A stretch of DNA of 64,000 nt from Thermococcus nautili (GTDB taxonomy: Archaea; Methanobacteriota_B; Thermococci; Thermococcales; Thermococcaceae), in contig NZ_CP007264.1 of assembly GCF_000585495.1 (NCBI RefSeq), forward strand, positions 1,302,001-1,366,000. The letters run 5' to 3'. Below, piece by piece: positions 43,828-51,391 of this stretch; the first letter of the stretch is position 1, and each line of letters begins with the position of its first letter. Under the pieces are notes generated by a model. The model had not been told where the DNA came from and searched no databases. It was given only the letters and a program-made list of their open reading frames with translations. Position numbers and translations under genes: made by a program.

Positions 43828-44106
43828 ATGCGTGGAGACCTGATAAGGATTCTGAGCGCCGTTGAGGAGAAGGCGAACGAGCTGAAGCTTGAGGGTTTCG
43901 AGCCCGACGTGGTTCTCGTTGGAGGCGAGGCCTACGAGTTCATAAAGGCCCAAGTGAACGAGGAGTTCGGTGGCGACGAGGAGGTTCTTGAGCTCTCTGG
44001 GCTTCCCGTGAGGATAGTTGATGAACTCGGCAAGGATGCGGTTGTGATAGACAGCAAGGCCCTCGGCTACGCACCCGCTGCCAAGCGTTTCACCGTTGTG
44101 AGGTGA
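43828..44106 (+). CDS. Family 4 encapsulin-type shell protein (DUF1884, PF0899-like)
   Basis: 92 aa. MRGDLIRILSAVEEKANELK and GFEPDVVLVGGEAYEFI, then LGKDAVVIDSKALGYAPAAK, agree with my memory of P. furiosus PF0899 (structure 2PK8). PF0899 is a stand-alone A-domain of the HK97 phage capsid fold, later classed as family 4 encapsulin. Other family-4 genes are reported next to metabolic enzymes; here the direct neighbours are MarC and, convergent with 17 bp overlap, a CitG-like gene. Whether it builds a shell is unknown. ATG 43828 is preferred to GTG 43819. Confidence 0.8.
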   Translation: MRGDLIRILSAVEEKANELKLEGFEPDVVLVGGEAYEFIKAQVNEEFGGDEEVLELSGLPVRIVDELGKDAVVIDSKALGYAPAAKRFTVVR

Positions 44107-45013
44107 CCAGCCAGGCCCTTCCGTTTCTCATTTCGACCCGTACTCCGGCCAGAAACAGCAGGCTCAGCGAGACTGCCATAACGTCCGCCAGACTGCCCGG
44201 GTTCCTTAAGTCACCCTTCTCGCGCATGAACGCGTCGAACTCCTCAAGGCTCATCCTTCCCCCCACGACGTCTCTTGCCTTTTCCCTAACGAGCTCAGCT
44301 TCATCCCTACCGGCCTTGCGCAGGATTAGCGTGTCGAGGTTTTCAGCGAGGAGTTCAATGAAGACCCCAACAATGGTCTCCTCCAGCGGGCAGGGGATTC
44401 TTTCTGCGAGCCTCTCGAAGGTCCCGTAGGTGAGCCTGTAACCCTCAATCCACTCGCGGAAGATGAGCTCCCGCTCTCTGCTAATCTCGGCAATCCTGGA
44501 AAGGTTTATCCTGTCTCGGAAGAGTTCCTCGAAGGCCTTCTCCGAGTAGACATCGTACTTCACCCCGCTCGGGAGCCCCTTGGGGTTCGCGATTCTTATC
44601 GCCCGGTAGAGCTCCATCGTGTCCCCCACCGTTGACTCCTCGATGAGTAGCTTCGCCTTCTCGCCACCCTCCAGTATCTTCCTCGTCATCGAGAGCCCCA
44701 TCAGGAGCGGAATCGAGAGGACGATTACCCCGAAGTTCGGGTTGGCATCTTGTACCCTCTTGCTCGCCTCAACGCCACGCCTTATGAGCTCACCTATTCC
44801 GGCCTCGTTCGGCCTGAGAAGACCGGAGCGGATTGACTCAGCCCGCTTTATCGCCTCGTGGTAGATGCCGGCCAAAGCAGGATACGCAACGAGAAAGTTG
44901 TAGATGCTCAAATCCTCGAAGTCCCTTCTCCTGCTCACGTTCCCTGGCTTTGGAACGGCTACCTCTATTAACGGCCCCGTGAGAAAAGCCCTGATGAGCT
45001 CCCACCGGTTCAT
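44090..45013 (-). CDS. Triphosphoribosyl-dephospho-CoA synthase family (CitG-like)
   Basis: 307 aa. VAVPKPGNVSRRRDFEDL and HEAIKRAE near the N-terminus, ANPNFGVIVLSIPL, and GDLRNPGSLADVMAVSL are CitG/MdcB signatures. In bacteria the family makes the prosthetic group of citrate lyase. No citrate lyase genes are here, so the archaeal enzyme may transfer another group or use another acceptor. Acts in the cytosol. Convergent overlap with the encapsulin-like gene. Confidence 0.82.
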   Translation of the reverse strand: MNRWELIRAFLTGPLIEVAVPKPGNVSRRRDFEDLSIYNFLVAYPALAGIYHEAIKRAESIRSGLLRPNEAGIGELIRRGVEASKRVQDANPNFGVIVLSIPLLMGLSMTRKILEGGEKAKLLIEESTVGDTMELYRAIRIANPKGLPSGVKYDVYSEKAFEELFRDRINLSRIAEISRERELIFREWIEGYRLTYGTFERLAERIPCPLEETIVGVFIELLAENLDTLILRKAGRDEAELVREKARDVVGGRMSLEEFDAFMREKGDLRNPGSLADVMAVSLSLLFLAGVRVEMRNGRAWLVTSQR

Positions 45014-45057
45014 TCTTCCACCGGTAGAAAAGAGGGGAGAAACCTTAAAACGCTTTC

Positions 45058-45558
45058 TCAGCGGAGCAGTTTGACGAACTCCCTCATCCAGGCGTACAAA
45101 TCCCCGGGGTGCCTTGAGCTGACCCAGTTGCCGTCAACGACAACCGGCTCATCAACCCATTCTACCCCAGCGTTCCTCATGTCGTCCCTTATTCCGGCGT
45201 AGCTCGTCCCCTTCCTGCCCTTGAGCACACCGGCTGAGATGAGTATCTGCGGCCCGTGGCAGATGCTCGCGACCGGCTTTCCGTCCTCGAACATCTTCCT
45301 CGCTATCGCCACGGCCTTCTCGTTGAGCCTCACCCTCTCGGGTGCCCTTCCGCCCGGAAGGACGAGGGCGTCGAATTCATCGGGGTCAACCTCGTCAAAG
45401 GCCAGCTGGACTTCGACGGTGTAGCCGTGCTTTCCGGTAATCTTCCCGCGCTCGAAGCTTGCTATGTAAACCTCGTGCCCCTCCTCCTTGAGCCTGTGAA
45501 GCGGATAAATCAGCTCGACGTCCTCAAAATCGTTGGCGCTGAGGAACAGAACCTTCAC
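45058..45558 (-). CDS. pfpI: PfpI/DJ-1 family deglycase-protease
   Basis: 166 aa, same length as P. furiosus PfpI and nearly collinear with it. Nucleophile Cys in ASICHGPQILISAG, with the Glu of the elbow in FEDVEL. VLPGGRAPERVR and NWVSSRHPGDLYAWMRE are conserved. Family members form hexamers; PfpI was described as an intracellular protease and later as related to glyoxal-repair deglycases. GTG 45558 is the start, with GGGGGTGATT upstream. The longer reading to 45741 is rejected. Confidence 0.94.
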   Translation of the reverse strand: MKVLFLSANDFEDVELIYPLHRLKEEGHEVYIASFERGKITGKHGYTVEVQLAFDEVDPDEFDALVLPGGRAPERVRLNEKAVAIARKMFEDGKPVASICHGPQILISAGVLKGRKGTSYAGIRDDMRNAGVEWVDEPVVVDGNWVSSRHPGDLYAWMREFVKLLR

Positions 45559-45628
45559 TTCAATCACCCCCTTAACGTTCAGAAGAATATATGGGTGACC
45601 GCTTATAACCCTAACTGGACAAAAATGG

Positions 45629-46084
45629 TTAGAGCGGGAGCTCAGTAGTTTCCTTGTGGGTCTTGAGAACGACCATCGTGTGGGTTGATTCGACCCCGTC
45701 GACCTCTCCAATCTTGTCGAGGAACTCGTTGAGCTCTTCACTGCTCCTCGTTCTGATTTTGACGAGCATGTCGTAGTCCCCGGTCGTCTCGTAGACCTCG
45801 CATATCTGGGGGTACTTCTTGAGCTCGTCCGCGACGTGGCCGTACATCCCGGCGCGGGCCTTTATGAGAATGAAGGCGAGAATCTTGAAGCCCAGTGAGT
45901 CCGGGTCGAGAATGACCGTGAACTTCTTTATTATTCCCCTATCCTTCAGCTTCTTTATGCGCTCGTATATGGTTGATTCGGCGAGACCGACTTCCTTAGA
46001 AATCTCACGAAGGGGCGTTCTGCTGTTCCGCTGGAGTATCGTGAGTATTTTTCTATCAACCTCATCCAGACCGCTCCTCGTCAT
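45629..46084 (-). CDS. Lrp/AsnC family transcription regulator
   Basis: 151 aa. The helix-turn-helix is DEVDRKILTILQRNSRTPLR, then EISKEVGLAESTIYERIKKL; the RAM (amino-acid-binding) domain has HVADELKKYPQICEVYETTG and ends in VVLKTHKETTELPL. Ligand unknown. ATG 46084 has GGTGGTGAG upstream. The longer reading to 46510 would cross the divergent promoters and is rejected. Divergent from the GTPase gene. Confidence 0.92.
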   Translation of the reverse strand: MTRSGLDEVDRKILTILQRNSRTPLREISKEVGLAESTIYERIKKLKDRGIIKKFTVILDPDSLGFKILAFILIKARAGMYGHVADELKKYPQICEVYETTGDYDMLVKIRTRSSEELNEFLDKIGEVDGVESTHTMVVLKTHKETTELPL

Positions 46085-46118
46085 TCTCACCACCGTCATG
46101 GAAAATTTTCGGCAATCC

Positions 46119-46129
46119 TTATAAATTTG
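46119..46129 (-). promoter_or_regulatory. Promoter of the Lrp-type regulator
   Basis: Minus-strand AAATTTATAAG. It lies only about 20 bp from the divergent GTPase promoter at 46149-46160; a GAAAATTTTC palindrome at 46101-46110 lies near the start site and could be an operator for autoregulation. Confidence 0.5.
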
Positions 46130-46148
46130 CCGATTCTCGATAACCATA

Positions 46149-46160
46149 CGTTTATAAAAC
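46149..46160 (+). promoter_or_regulatory. Promoter of the Drg-type GTPase
   Basis: CGTTTATAAAAC, 40 nt before ATG 46200, with GGGGGTGAG as ribosome site. Confidence 0.55.
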
Positions 46161-46199
46161 GCCGTTCGTCTTTTAGTTTCGGGCCGGGGGTGAGCAGGA

Positions 46200-47366
46200 A
46201 TGCCAACGAACGTAACAGCGGAGTACCTTGCCGCGGAGGAGGAATACAGGAACGCAAAGACAATTCCCGAGAAGATTCGAGCCCTTGAAAAGATGTACGC
46301 GACGGTTCCGAAGCACAAGGGAACCGAGAAGCTCAGGCTCCAGATAAAGCGCAAGTTAGCGGAGCTCAGGAAGGAGCTTGAGAAGCAGAGGCAGATGAGG
46401 AAAGGCGGTGGCGGGCCCTCGATGGCCGTCAGGAAAGAGGGCGCGGCGCAGATAGTTTTAGCTGGTCTTCCCAACGTTGGCAAGAGCTCCCTCCTCAAGG
46501 CCCTTACCAATGTGGATGCCGACGTTGCCGACTACGCCTTCACAACCGTTCAGCCGATTCCGGGAATGATGCACCACAAGGACGTTCAAATCCAGCTCGT
46601 TGAGGTTCCCGGCCTCGTTGAGGGCGCCGCTCTGGGTAAAGGAATGGGTCCGCAGCTCCTTAGCGTCATTAGGAACGCCGATGCAATAGCTATAGTCGTT
46701 GACCTCTCCCAGGACCCGGTCAAGCAGATGGAGATTCTCCTCAGGGAGTTCGAGAGAGCCGGAATAAAGGTCAACAAGAGGAAGCCGAGGGTCGAAATCA
46801 AGAGAACGGCGATGGGCGGAATCGTCATCAACGGCCAGGAGAACATAAAGGGCGACATTCAGGAAGTCATGAAGATGCTCCGCGAGGAGCGCATACACTC
46901 GGCTGAGATAACGGTCAAGGAGCCCGTAACGCTCGAGGAGTTCGCCGATGCCATAGACGAGAGCCTCGTCTGGAGAAGGGCCATAATCATAGCCAACAAG
47001 GGCGACGCTCCCGGCAGTAAGGAGAACTACGAGAGGCTCGTTAAGGCCTACGGCGACCGCTTCAAGATAATTCCGATATCGGCGAAGAAGGGCATAAACC
47101 TCGACAAACTCAAGGACGAGCTCTACGATTTGGCCGGAATCATCCGCGTCTTCACCAAGAGCCCCGGCGAGGAGCCGGCTTATCCTCCGGTCGCGCTCAA
47201 GAAGGGCTCTACCGTTATGGATTTGGCCGAGAGGATTCACAAGGACTTCGCCAAGAACTTCCGCTATGCGAGGGTCTGGGGAAAGAGCGTCAAGTTCCCC
47301 GGCCAGAGGGTCGGTGCCGACCACGTGCTCGAGGACGGCGACATAGTGGAGATTCACGCCCGCTAA
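46200..47366 (+). CDS. Drg/Rbg-type GTP-binding protein with TGS domain
   Basis: 388 aa. N-terminal helical part (1-75), G1 motif GLPNVGKSSLLKAL, G2/G3 region FTTVQPIPGMM and VEVPGLVEGAALGKG, G4 NKGD and G5 ISAK. The C-terminal TGS domain carries KSPGEEPAYPPVALKKGSTV and ends RVGADHVLEDGDIVEIH. Drg proteins bind translating ribosomes in eukaryotes; the archaeal role is thought to be similar but is not proven. Full length. Confidence 0.93.
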   Translation: MPTNVTAEYLAAEEEYRNAKTIPEKIRALEKMYATVPKHKGTEKLRLQIKRKLAELRKELEKQRQMRKGGGGPSMAVRKEGAAQIVLAGLPNVGKSSLLKALTNVDADVADYAFTTVQPIPGMMHHKDVQIQLVEVPGLVEGAALGKGMGPQLLSVIRNADAIAIVVDLSQDPVKQMEILLREFERAGIKVNKRKPRVEIKRTAMGGIVINGQENIKGDIQEVMKMLREERIHSAEITVKEPVTLEEFADAIDESLVWRRAIIIANKGDAPGSKENYERLVKAYGDRFKIIPISAKKGINLDKLKDELYDLAGIIRVFTKSPGEEPAYPPVALKKGSTVMDLAERIHKDFAKNFRYARVWGKSVKFPGQRVGADHVLEDGDIVEIHAR

Positions 47367-47845
47367 CGGCAGAAGGGCCCCTTGCAGGTTCTTCTCCCCT
47401 TCCCGGTCAGTACGTCAAGGCTGTATTCCTTTCCGTCGAGGCTGTCGAGGATTAACCTCTCGCCATCCTTCTCGTAGAGCCAGAAGACCTTGTAGGCGAG
47501 TTCTTCTCGAACGACCTCAATCCTCGGGAGCCACCACGAAATCACGCGCGAGTTTCCCCAGGTTATGGCGCTCTCAAAGGCCTTCATCCTCGCCTCCTCT
47601 TCATTGACTAGCGGGTTCATAACGGCCTTTTCCTCAACCTCCCACTCCTGGAGTTCTATGAACCTGTCCCCTCTCTCGGCACCGAGCCGGTAGAGGTCGA
47701 CGTAGGCGAAGTAGTCGAAGACCTTATCCCTCATTCTCAACCTCTTGTAGTAGAGCCTTAGGTGGTATATCCTGTATGGATACAAAACGAAGCTCGATTC
47801 TATTTCAGGGCGGAATATAGGCTTCATGACTTTTACCCGGTTCAT
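47363..47845 (-). CDS. Hypothetical protein, 160 aa
   Basis: MNRVKVMKPIFRPEIESSFV, then YPYRIYHLRLYYKRLRMRDK, WWLPRIEVVREELAYKVFWL and a C-terminal CKGPFC. No family that I can name; beta-rich, with aromatic and basic residues. The start is ambiguous: ATG 47845 is used (GGTGTTGGGC before it), though 47827 and 47893 are also in frame. 4-bp overlap with the GTPase gene tail. No signal peptide. Confidence 0.6.
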   Translation of the reverse strand: MNRVKVMKPIFRPEIESSFVLYPYRIYHLRLYYKRLRMRDKVFDYFAYVDLYRLGAERGDRFIELQEWEVEEKAVMNPLVNEEEARMKAFESAITWGNSRVISWWLPRIEVVREELAYKVFWLYEKDGERLILDSLDGKEYSLDVLTGKGRRTCKGPFCR

Positions 47846-47921
47846 GCCCAACACCGTAACGGTTTGTACTAATTCGGCTTCCCGAATTCCCACAAACTAT
47901 TCAACATATAGTTTTGAACGA

Positions 47922-47934
47922 TAGGTTTATAACT
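47922..47934 (+). promoter_or_regulatory. Promoter of the 57-aa gene and putP
   Basis: GGTTTATAACTTT; transcription start near 47950. The leader then contains the hairpin at 47955-47971. Confidence 0.55.
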
Positions 47935-47954
47935 TTTTGGCAATAATATACAGC

Positions 47955-47971
47955 GCTGGCCATTGGCCAGC
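47955..47971 (+). promoter_or_regulatory. Perfect stem-loop in the putP leader
   Basis: GCTGGCC-ATT-GGCCAGC forms a 7-bp stem just after the expected transcription start. As DNA it is also an interrupted palindrome that a dimeric regulator could bind. It lies 10 nt upstream of the AGGAGGG ribosome site and does not cover it. Confidence 0.45.
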
Positions 47972-47994
47972 ATATATATGCAGGAGGGTTCAAT

Positions 47995-48168
47995 ATGGGG
48001 CTCAGTGCCGGTGGATGGGCATTGCTACTGGTTCCAACCCTTTTGGGAATAGCAACGATGCTCCTCTATGGTTTTTGGGACAGAATAACCGGCGAGGAGT
48101 ACTACGTTGACGACGACATTCTCGCCTACGACGAAGACCTGATTAGACAGCAGGAGGGAGGGGCATGA
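47995..48168 (+). CDS. 57-aa membrane protein coupled to putP
   Basis: MGLSAGGWALLLVPTLLGIA, one membrane span (about residues 6-27) followed by YGFWDRITGEEYYVDDDILA and an acidic tail. ATGA overlap with putP and AGGAGGG before ATG 47995. It looks like a small accessory subunit of the symporter. I know of short membrane partners for some solute symporters but cannot assign this to a family. Confidence 0.75.
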   Translation: MGLSAGGWALLLVPTLLGIATMLLYGFWDRITGEEYYVDDDILAYDEDLIRQQEGGA

Positions 48169-49781
48169 ACACCGAGATACTGATTGGCTTCCTCTTCTAC
48201 CTCGCGCTGCTGGCCTACATCGGCTGGTGGGCCAACAAGTACACCAAGACCGAGGACCAGTACTTCGTGGGCGGAAGAAAGGTTCATGTCCTGGCCGCTA
48301 CACTTTCCGATAAGGCGAGCGACTTCAGTGGCTGGCTGATGCTCGGCTATCCGGGAAGCGCCTTCAAAGCCGGTCTCGGTGCATTCTGGGCTGCGGTGGG
48401 CTGTCTCTTCGGAACGCTCGCGGACTACGTGCTCATTGGACCAAGGCTGAGAATCTACGCCGGTAAATTCAGGGCGATAACCGTTCCGGACTACCTTGAG
48501 GCCAGGCTCAAGGACGACACAAAGATGATAAGAATCCTCAGCGCGCTGATAATCCTCATATTCATGACCGCTTACGTCGCCGCCCAGTTCACGGCCGGTG
48601 GAAAGACGTTTGCAGAGGGCTTTGGAATCAGCGACAACGCGGGAATAATTCTGACGGTGATAATCCTGACCGCCTACGTCATAACCGGCGGCTTCTTTGC
48701 GGTCGTCTGGACCGACGTCGTTCAGGCAATGTTCATGCTCCTGACGCTGATAATCGTCCCGTTCCTGGCGCTCGCTGAGATTGGAGGCTTCGACAAGGCC
48801 ACCCAGATAATAGCCCAGGCCGACCCGACCAAGCTCGACCCGTTCGGAGGGGCAACCGGCTGGGCCGCGATAATCTTCGCCATCGGCTACGCCTCCTGGA
48901 TAGTCGGCTACCTCGGCCAGCCCCACATAGTTACGCGCTACATGAGCGTTGAGGACCCGAGGAAGCTCAGAAGGCCTGGAATCTTCATCAGCGGAACCTG
49001 GACGATACTCGTCCTCTGGGGTGCTTTCTTCGCTGGATTCCTCGGCTTTGCGATGTACCAGGCCGGAATGCTCCAGGTCAGCGACCCGGAGAAGGTAATC
49101 CCTGCGATGGCCGTCGAGCTCATGCCCGGCTGGCTGGCCGGCTTCGTCATAGCAGGTATAATCTCGGCCGTCATGAGCACCGCCGACTCACAGTTGCTCG
49201 TCGCTTCCTCCGCCATAGCGAGGGACTTCTACCACAAGGTCCTCGGCAAGGAGGTCGGCAAGAGGCAGATGGTTAACATATCGAGGCTCGTCGTTGCCGG
49301 CGTCGCCCTCGTCGGCCTCTGGTTCGCGCTGACCGGCAACAAGGTCGTCTATGAGATGGTAGCGACTGCCTGGGGCGGTCTCGCGGTCGGTTTCGGCCCG
49401 ATTCTCGTGCTGAGCCTCTGGTGGAAGCGGGTCACCAAGGAAGGCGCAATCGTCGGCATGGCCTACGGACTAATCAGTGAGGTTCTCCTTGAGGCCAAGG
49501 TCTACGGATGGGCCTTCAACCCGGACGCCCCCGGAATCTTCGGAACAATCGGCTCCTGGTTCAACGGCGTCCCTGTGTTCTTCATCAACTTCTTCGTTAC
49601 CCTGTTCGTCATAATCGTCGTCAGCCTATTCACAAAGCCGCCAGAGGACGTTGTGAAGCTCCACGAGGAGCTCTTCAAGAAGGTTCCCATCGAGACCGGA
49701 AAGAAGAGCCTCACCGAAACCAGGGCCAAGAGCCAGGTTGAGAACGTCGCCGACTTCCTCATCGAGCGCGGTCTTGCCTGA
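48165..49781 (+). CDS. putP: Sodium/proline symporter, SSS family
   Basis: 538 aa with about 13 membrane spans. SSS motifs: DKASDFSGWLMLGYPG near span 2 (Na+ and substrate site), GYLGQPHIVTRYMS, and ISAVMSTADSQLLVASSAIARDF in the later core. The next two genes encode a proline dehydrogenase pair, which supports proline as the substrate. Soluble C-terminal tail of about 50 residues. Coupled by ATGA to the 57-aa gene. Confidence 0.9.
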   Translation: MNTEILIGFLFYLALLAYIGWWANKYTKTEDQYFVGGRKVHVLAATLSDKASDFSGWLMLGYPGSAFKAGLGAFWAAVGCLFGTLADYVLIGPRLRIYAGKFRAITVPDYLEARLKDDTKMIRILSALIILIFMTAYVAAQFTAGGKTFAEGFGISDNAGIILTVIILTAYVITGGFFAVVWTDVVQAMFMLLTLIIVPFLALAEIGGFDKATQIIAQADPTKLDPFGGATGWAAIIFAIGYASWIVGYLGQPHIVTRYMSVEDPRKLRRPGIFISGTWTILVLWGAFFAGFLGFAMYQAGMLQVSDPEKVIPAMAVELMPGWLAGFVIAGIISAVMSTADSQLLVASSAIARDFYHKVLGKEVGKRQMVNISRLVVAGVALVGLWFALTGNKVVYEMVATAWGGLAVGFGPILVLSLWWKRVTKEGAIVGMAYGLISEVLLEAKVYGWAFNPDAPGIFGTIGSWFNGVPVFFINFFVTLFVIIVVSLFTKPPEDVVKLHEELFKKVPIETGKKSLTETRAKSQVENVADFLIERGLA

Positions 49782-49852
49782 TACCTTTACAATTTTTTCG
49801 AGGGACAAGGCGTTTTCAACCTTTTGGTTTTAAACCATTTTTGGTCAACCTA

Positions 49853-49863
49853 ACGTTTATAAG
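49853..49863 (+). promoter_or_regulatory. Promoter of the alpha4beta4-type proline dehydrogenase genes
   Basis: CGTTTATAAGG, 48 nt before ATG 49911. Upstream, TGGTTTTAAACCA is a near-palindrome that could be an operator. Confidence 0.5.
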
Positions 49864-49910
49864 GTTTGGATGACATACGTAAAGATGACTAAAATTTCGG
49901 AGGTATGGGC

Positions 49911-51389
49911 ATGAGACCCCTCGACCTTACCGAGAAGGACCCTTCTAAGAGAGTTACAATCTACTTCGAGGGCCGACCCCTTGAGGCATACGAGGGGGAA
50001 AAGGTTACCGTCGCCCTGCTCGCGAACGGCGTCTACTGGCTAACGACGAGCACCGGGGGAAGAAAGAGGGGCGCCTTTACTTTTGGGCCCGTCCCGATGG
50101 TCGTCAACGGCGTCAAGAACGTCAACGCAAGGAAAACCGCCGTAAAGGACGGCATGAGGCTCGAGAGACAGGGCTACGGCGACTTCCAGGAGAGGGTAGA
50201 AATCGATGAAGGCAAGCCCGTTCTCCAGTACGTGGTTGATGTAGCTATCATTGGCGCCGGTCCTGCCGGCCTCGGCGTCGTCAAGGAAATCGGCGGAAGG
50301 CTCACGACGGCGATAATCGAGGAGAGGGGCTGGCTTGGTGGAGACTTAAAGCTCAAGGGCGTCGAGCAGGAGGGCTTTGGAGACCCCAGTGAGGCCCTGA
50401 AGGAGCTCTCCGATTTGCCCGAGAACACCCGCGTCTTCCTGAAGAGCGTCGCCATTGGAGTTTTCGACAAGGGTGAGTACTTCCTCGTGCCGATAGTGAG
50501 GGGCGACCAGCTGATTGAAATTCTCGCCAAGCGCGTGGTTTTAGCTACCGGAGCCGTTGACAACATCATGCTCTTCGAGAACAACGATTACCCCGGCGTC
50601 TTCAGGAGGAGCGACGCGCTTGAGGTCATGAACGTCTGGGGAGTTGCGCCAGGAAAGAAGGTCGCTGTCGTTGGGGCCTTTCCTGAGGAGCTGACTGCCG
50701 AACTCGACCGCTGGGGAATTGAGTACGTCGTCGTGCCCAACCCGAAGCGCGTTGAGGGCAACGAGAAGGTCGAGAGGCTCATAGATGCAAACGGCAACGT
50801 TTACGAAGTTGACGCCGTTATAGTCTCCGACGGCAGGAGGCCCGACATAAACCCCGTAACCCAGGCCGGCGGAAGGCTGTACTTCAAGCGCGGCTACTAC
50901 CGTCCGGTTCTCGACTCGAACCACAGAATCCGCGAGGGAATCTACGTGGCAGGCAGTGCGGTTTCGATAAAGCCCCACTACGCGAACTACCTCGAGGGAA
51001 GGCTAGTCGGCGCGTACATTCTCAGGGAGTTCGGCTTCGACGCCGAGCCGTGCGTCTACGAGGAGAGGCTCAAGAACTACGAGCCGATAGCCGTCCCAGT
51101 CCACAGGCTTCCGCTCGACGAGTTCAACGGCGAGGACGTTCAGATTTGCGGCTGTGACGTGACGCTGAGAAAGGTTGACGACGTTGTGAAGTCCGGCATC
51201 ACCGACCTCCAGATAATCAAAAGGCTGACCCACCTCGCCATGGGCTTCTGCCAGGGACGCTTCTGCCTCTTCAACGGTGCAGTGGTGGTCTCCCAGAGAA
51301 CCGGAACGCCGATGGATAAACTTGACATTCCGGTCGCGAGGCCCCCGCTCAAGAACATCCGCATGAAGGTCCCCGCGAGGAGGGATTGA
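49911..51389 (+). CDS. Dye-linked L-proline dehydrogenase alpha subunit (PDH1 type)
   Basis: 492 aa. Flavoprotein with IIGAGPAGLGVVKEI (FAD/ATP-binding) and GIYVAGSAVSIKPHY near the C-terminus. Its N-terminal ferredoxin-like domain has lost the cluster cysteines present in pdhA at 62466-63902. GAFTFGPVPMVVNG stands where that protein has GLFCAIGKCSSCLMVVNG. A C-terminal BFD-like domain, ICGCDV...GFCQGRFC, is fused on, so it keeps a four-Cys site. This agrees with the P. horikoshii PDH1 alpha subunit (alpha4beta4 complex with FAD, FMN, ATP and iron). ATG 49911 fits CGGAGGT better than ATG 49905. Confidence 0.85.
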   Translation: MRPLDLTEKDPSKRVTIYFEGRPLEAYEGEKVTVALLANGVYWLTTSTGGRKRGAFTFGPVPMVVNGVKNVNARKTAVKDGMRLERQGYGDFQERVEIDEGKPVLQYVVDVAIIGAGPAGLGVVKEIGGRLTTAIIEERGWLGGDLKLKGVEQEGFGDPSEALKELSDLPENTRVFLKSVAIGVFDKGEYFLVPIVRGDQLIEILAKRVVLATGAVDNIMLFENNDYPGVFRRSDALEVMNVWGVAPGKKVAVVGAFPEELTAELDRWGIEYVVVPNPKRVEGNEKVERLIDANGNVYEVDAVIVSDGRRPDINPVTQAGGRLYFKRGYYRPVLDSNHRIREGIYVAGSAVSIKPHYANYLEGRLVGAYILREFGFDAEPCVYEERLKNYEPIAVPVHRLPLDEFNGEDVQICGCDVTLRKVDDVVKSGITDLQIIKRLTHLAMGFCQGRFCLFNGAVVVSQRTGTPMDKLDIPVARPPLKNIRMKVPARRD

Positions 51390-51391
51390 AG

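Noticed and set aside
45559-45741. N-terminal extension of PfpI
   Set aside because: Known PfpI proteins begin at the GTG used here, which has a strong ribosome site.
46458-47357. 299-aa minus-strand open frame over the Drg GTPase
   Set aside because: Leu/Val/Asp-rich antisense shadow of a conserved GTPase; no promoter.
48126-48926. 266-aa minus-strand open frame over putP
   Set aside because: Antisense of a membrane transporter; no start signals.
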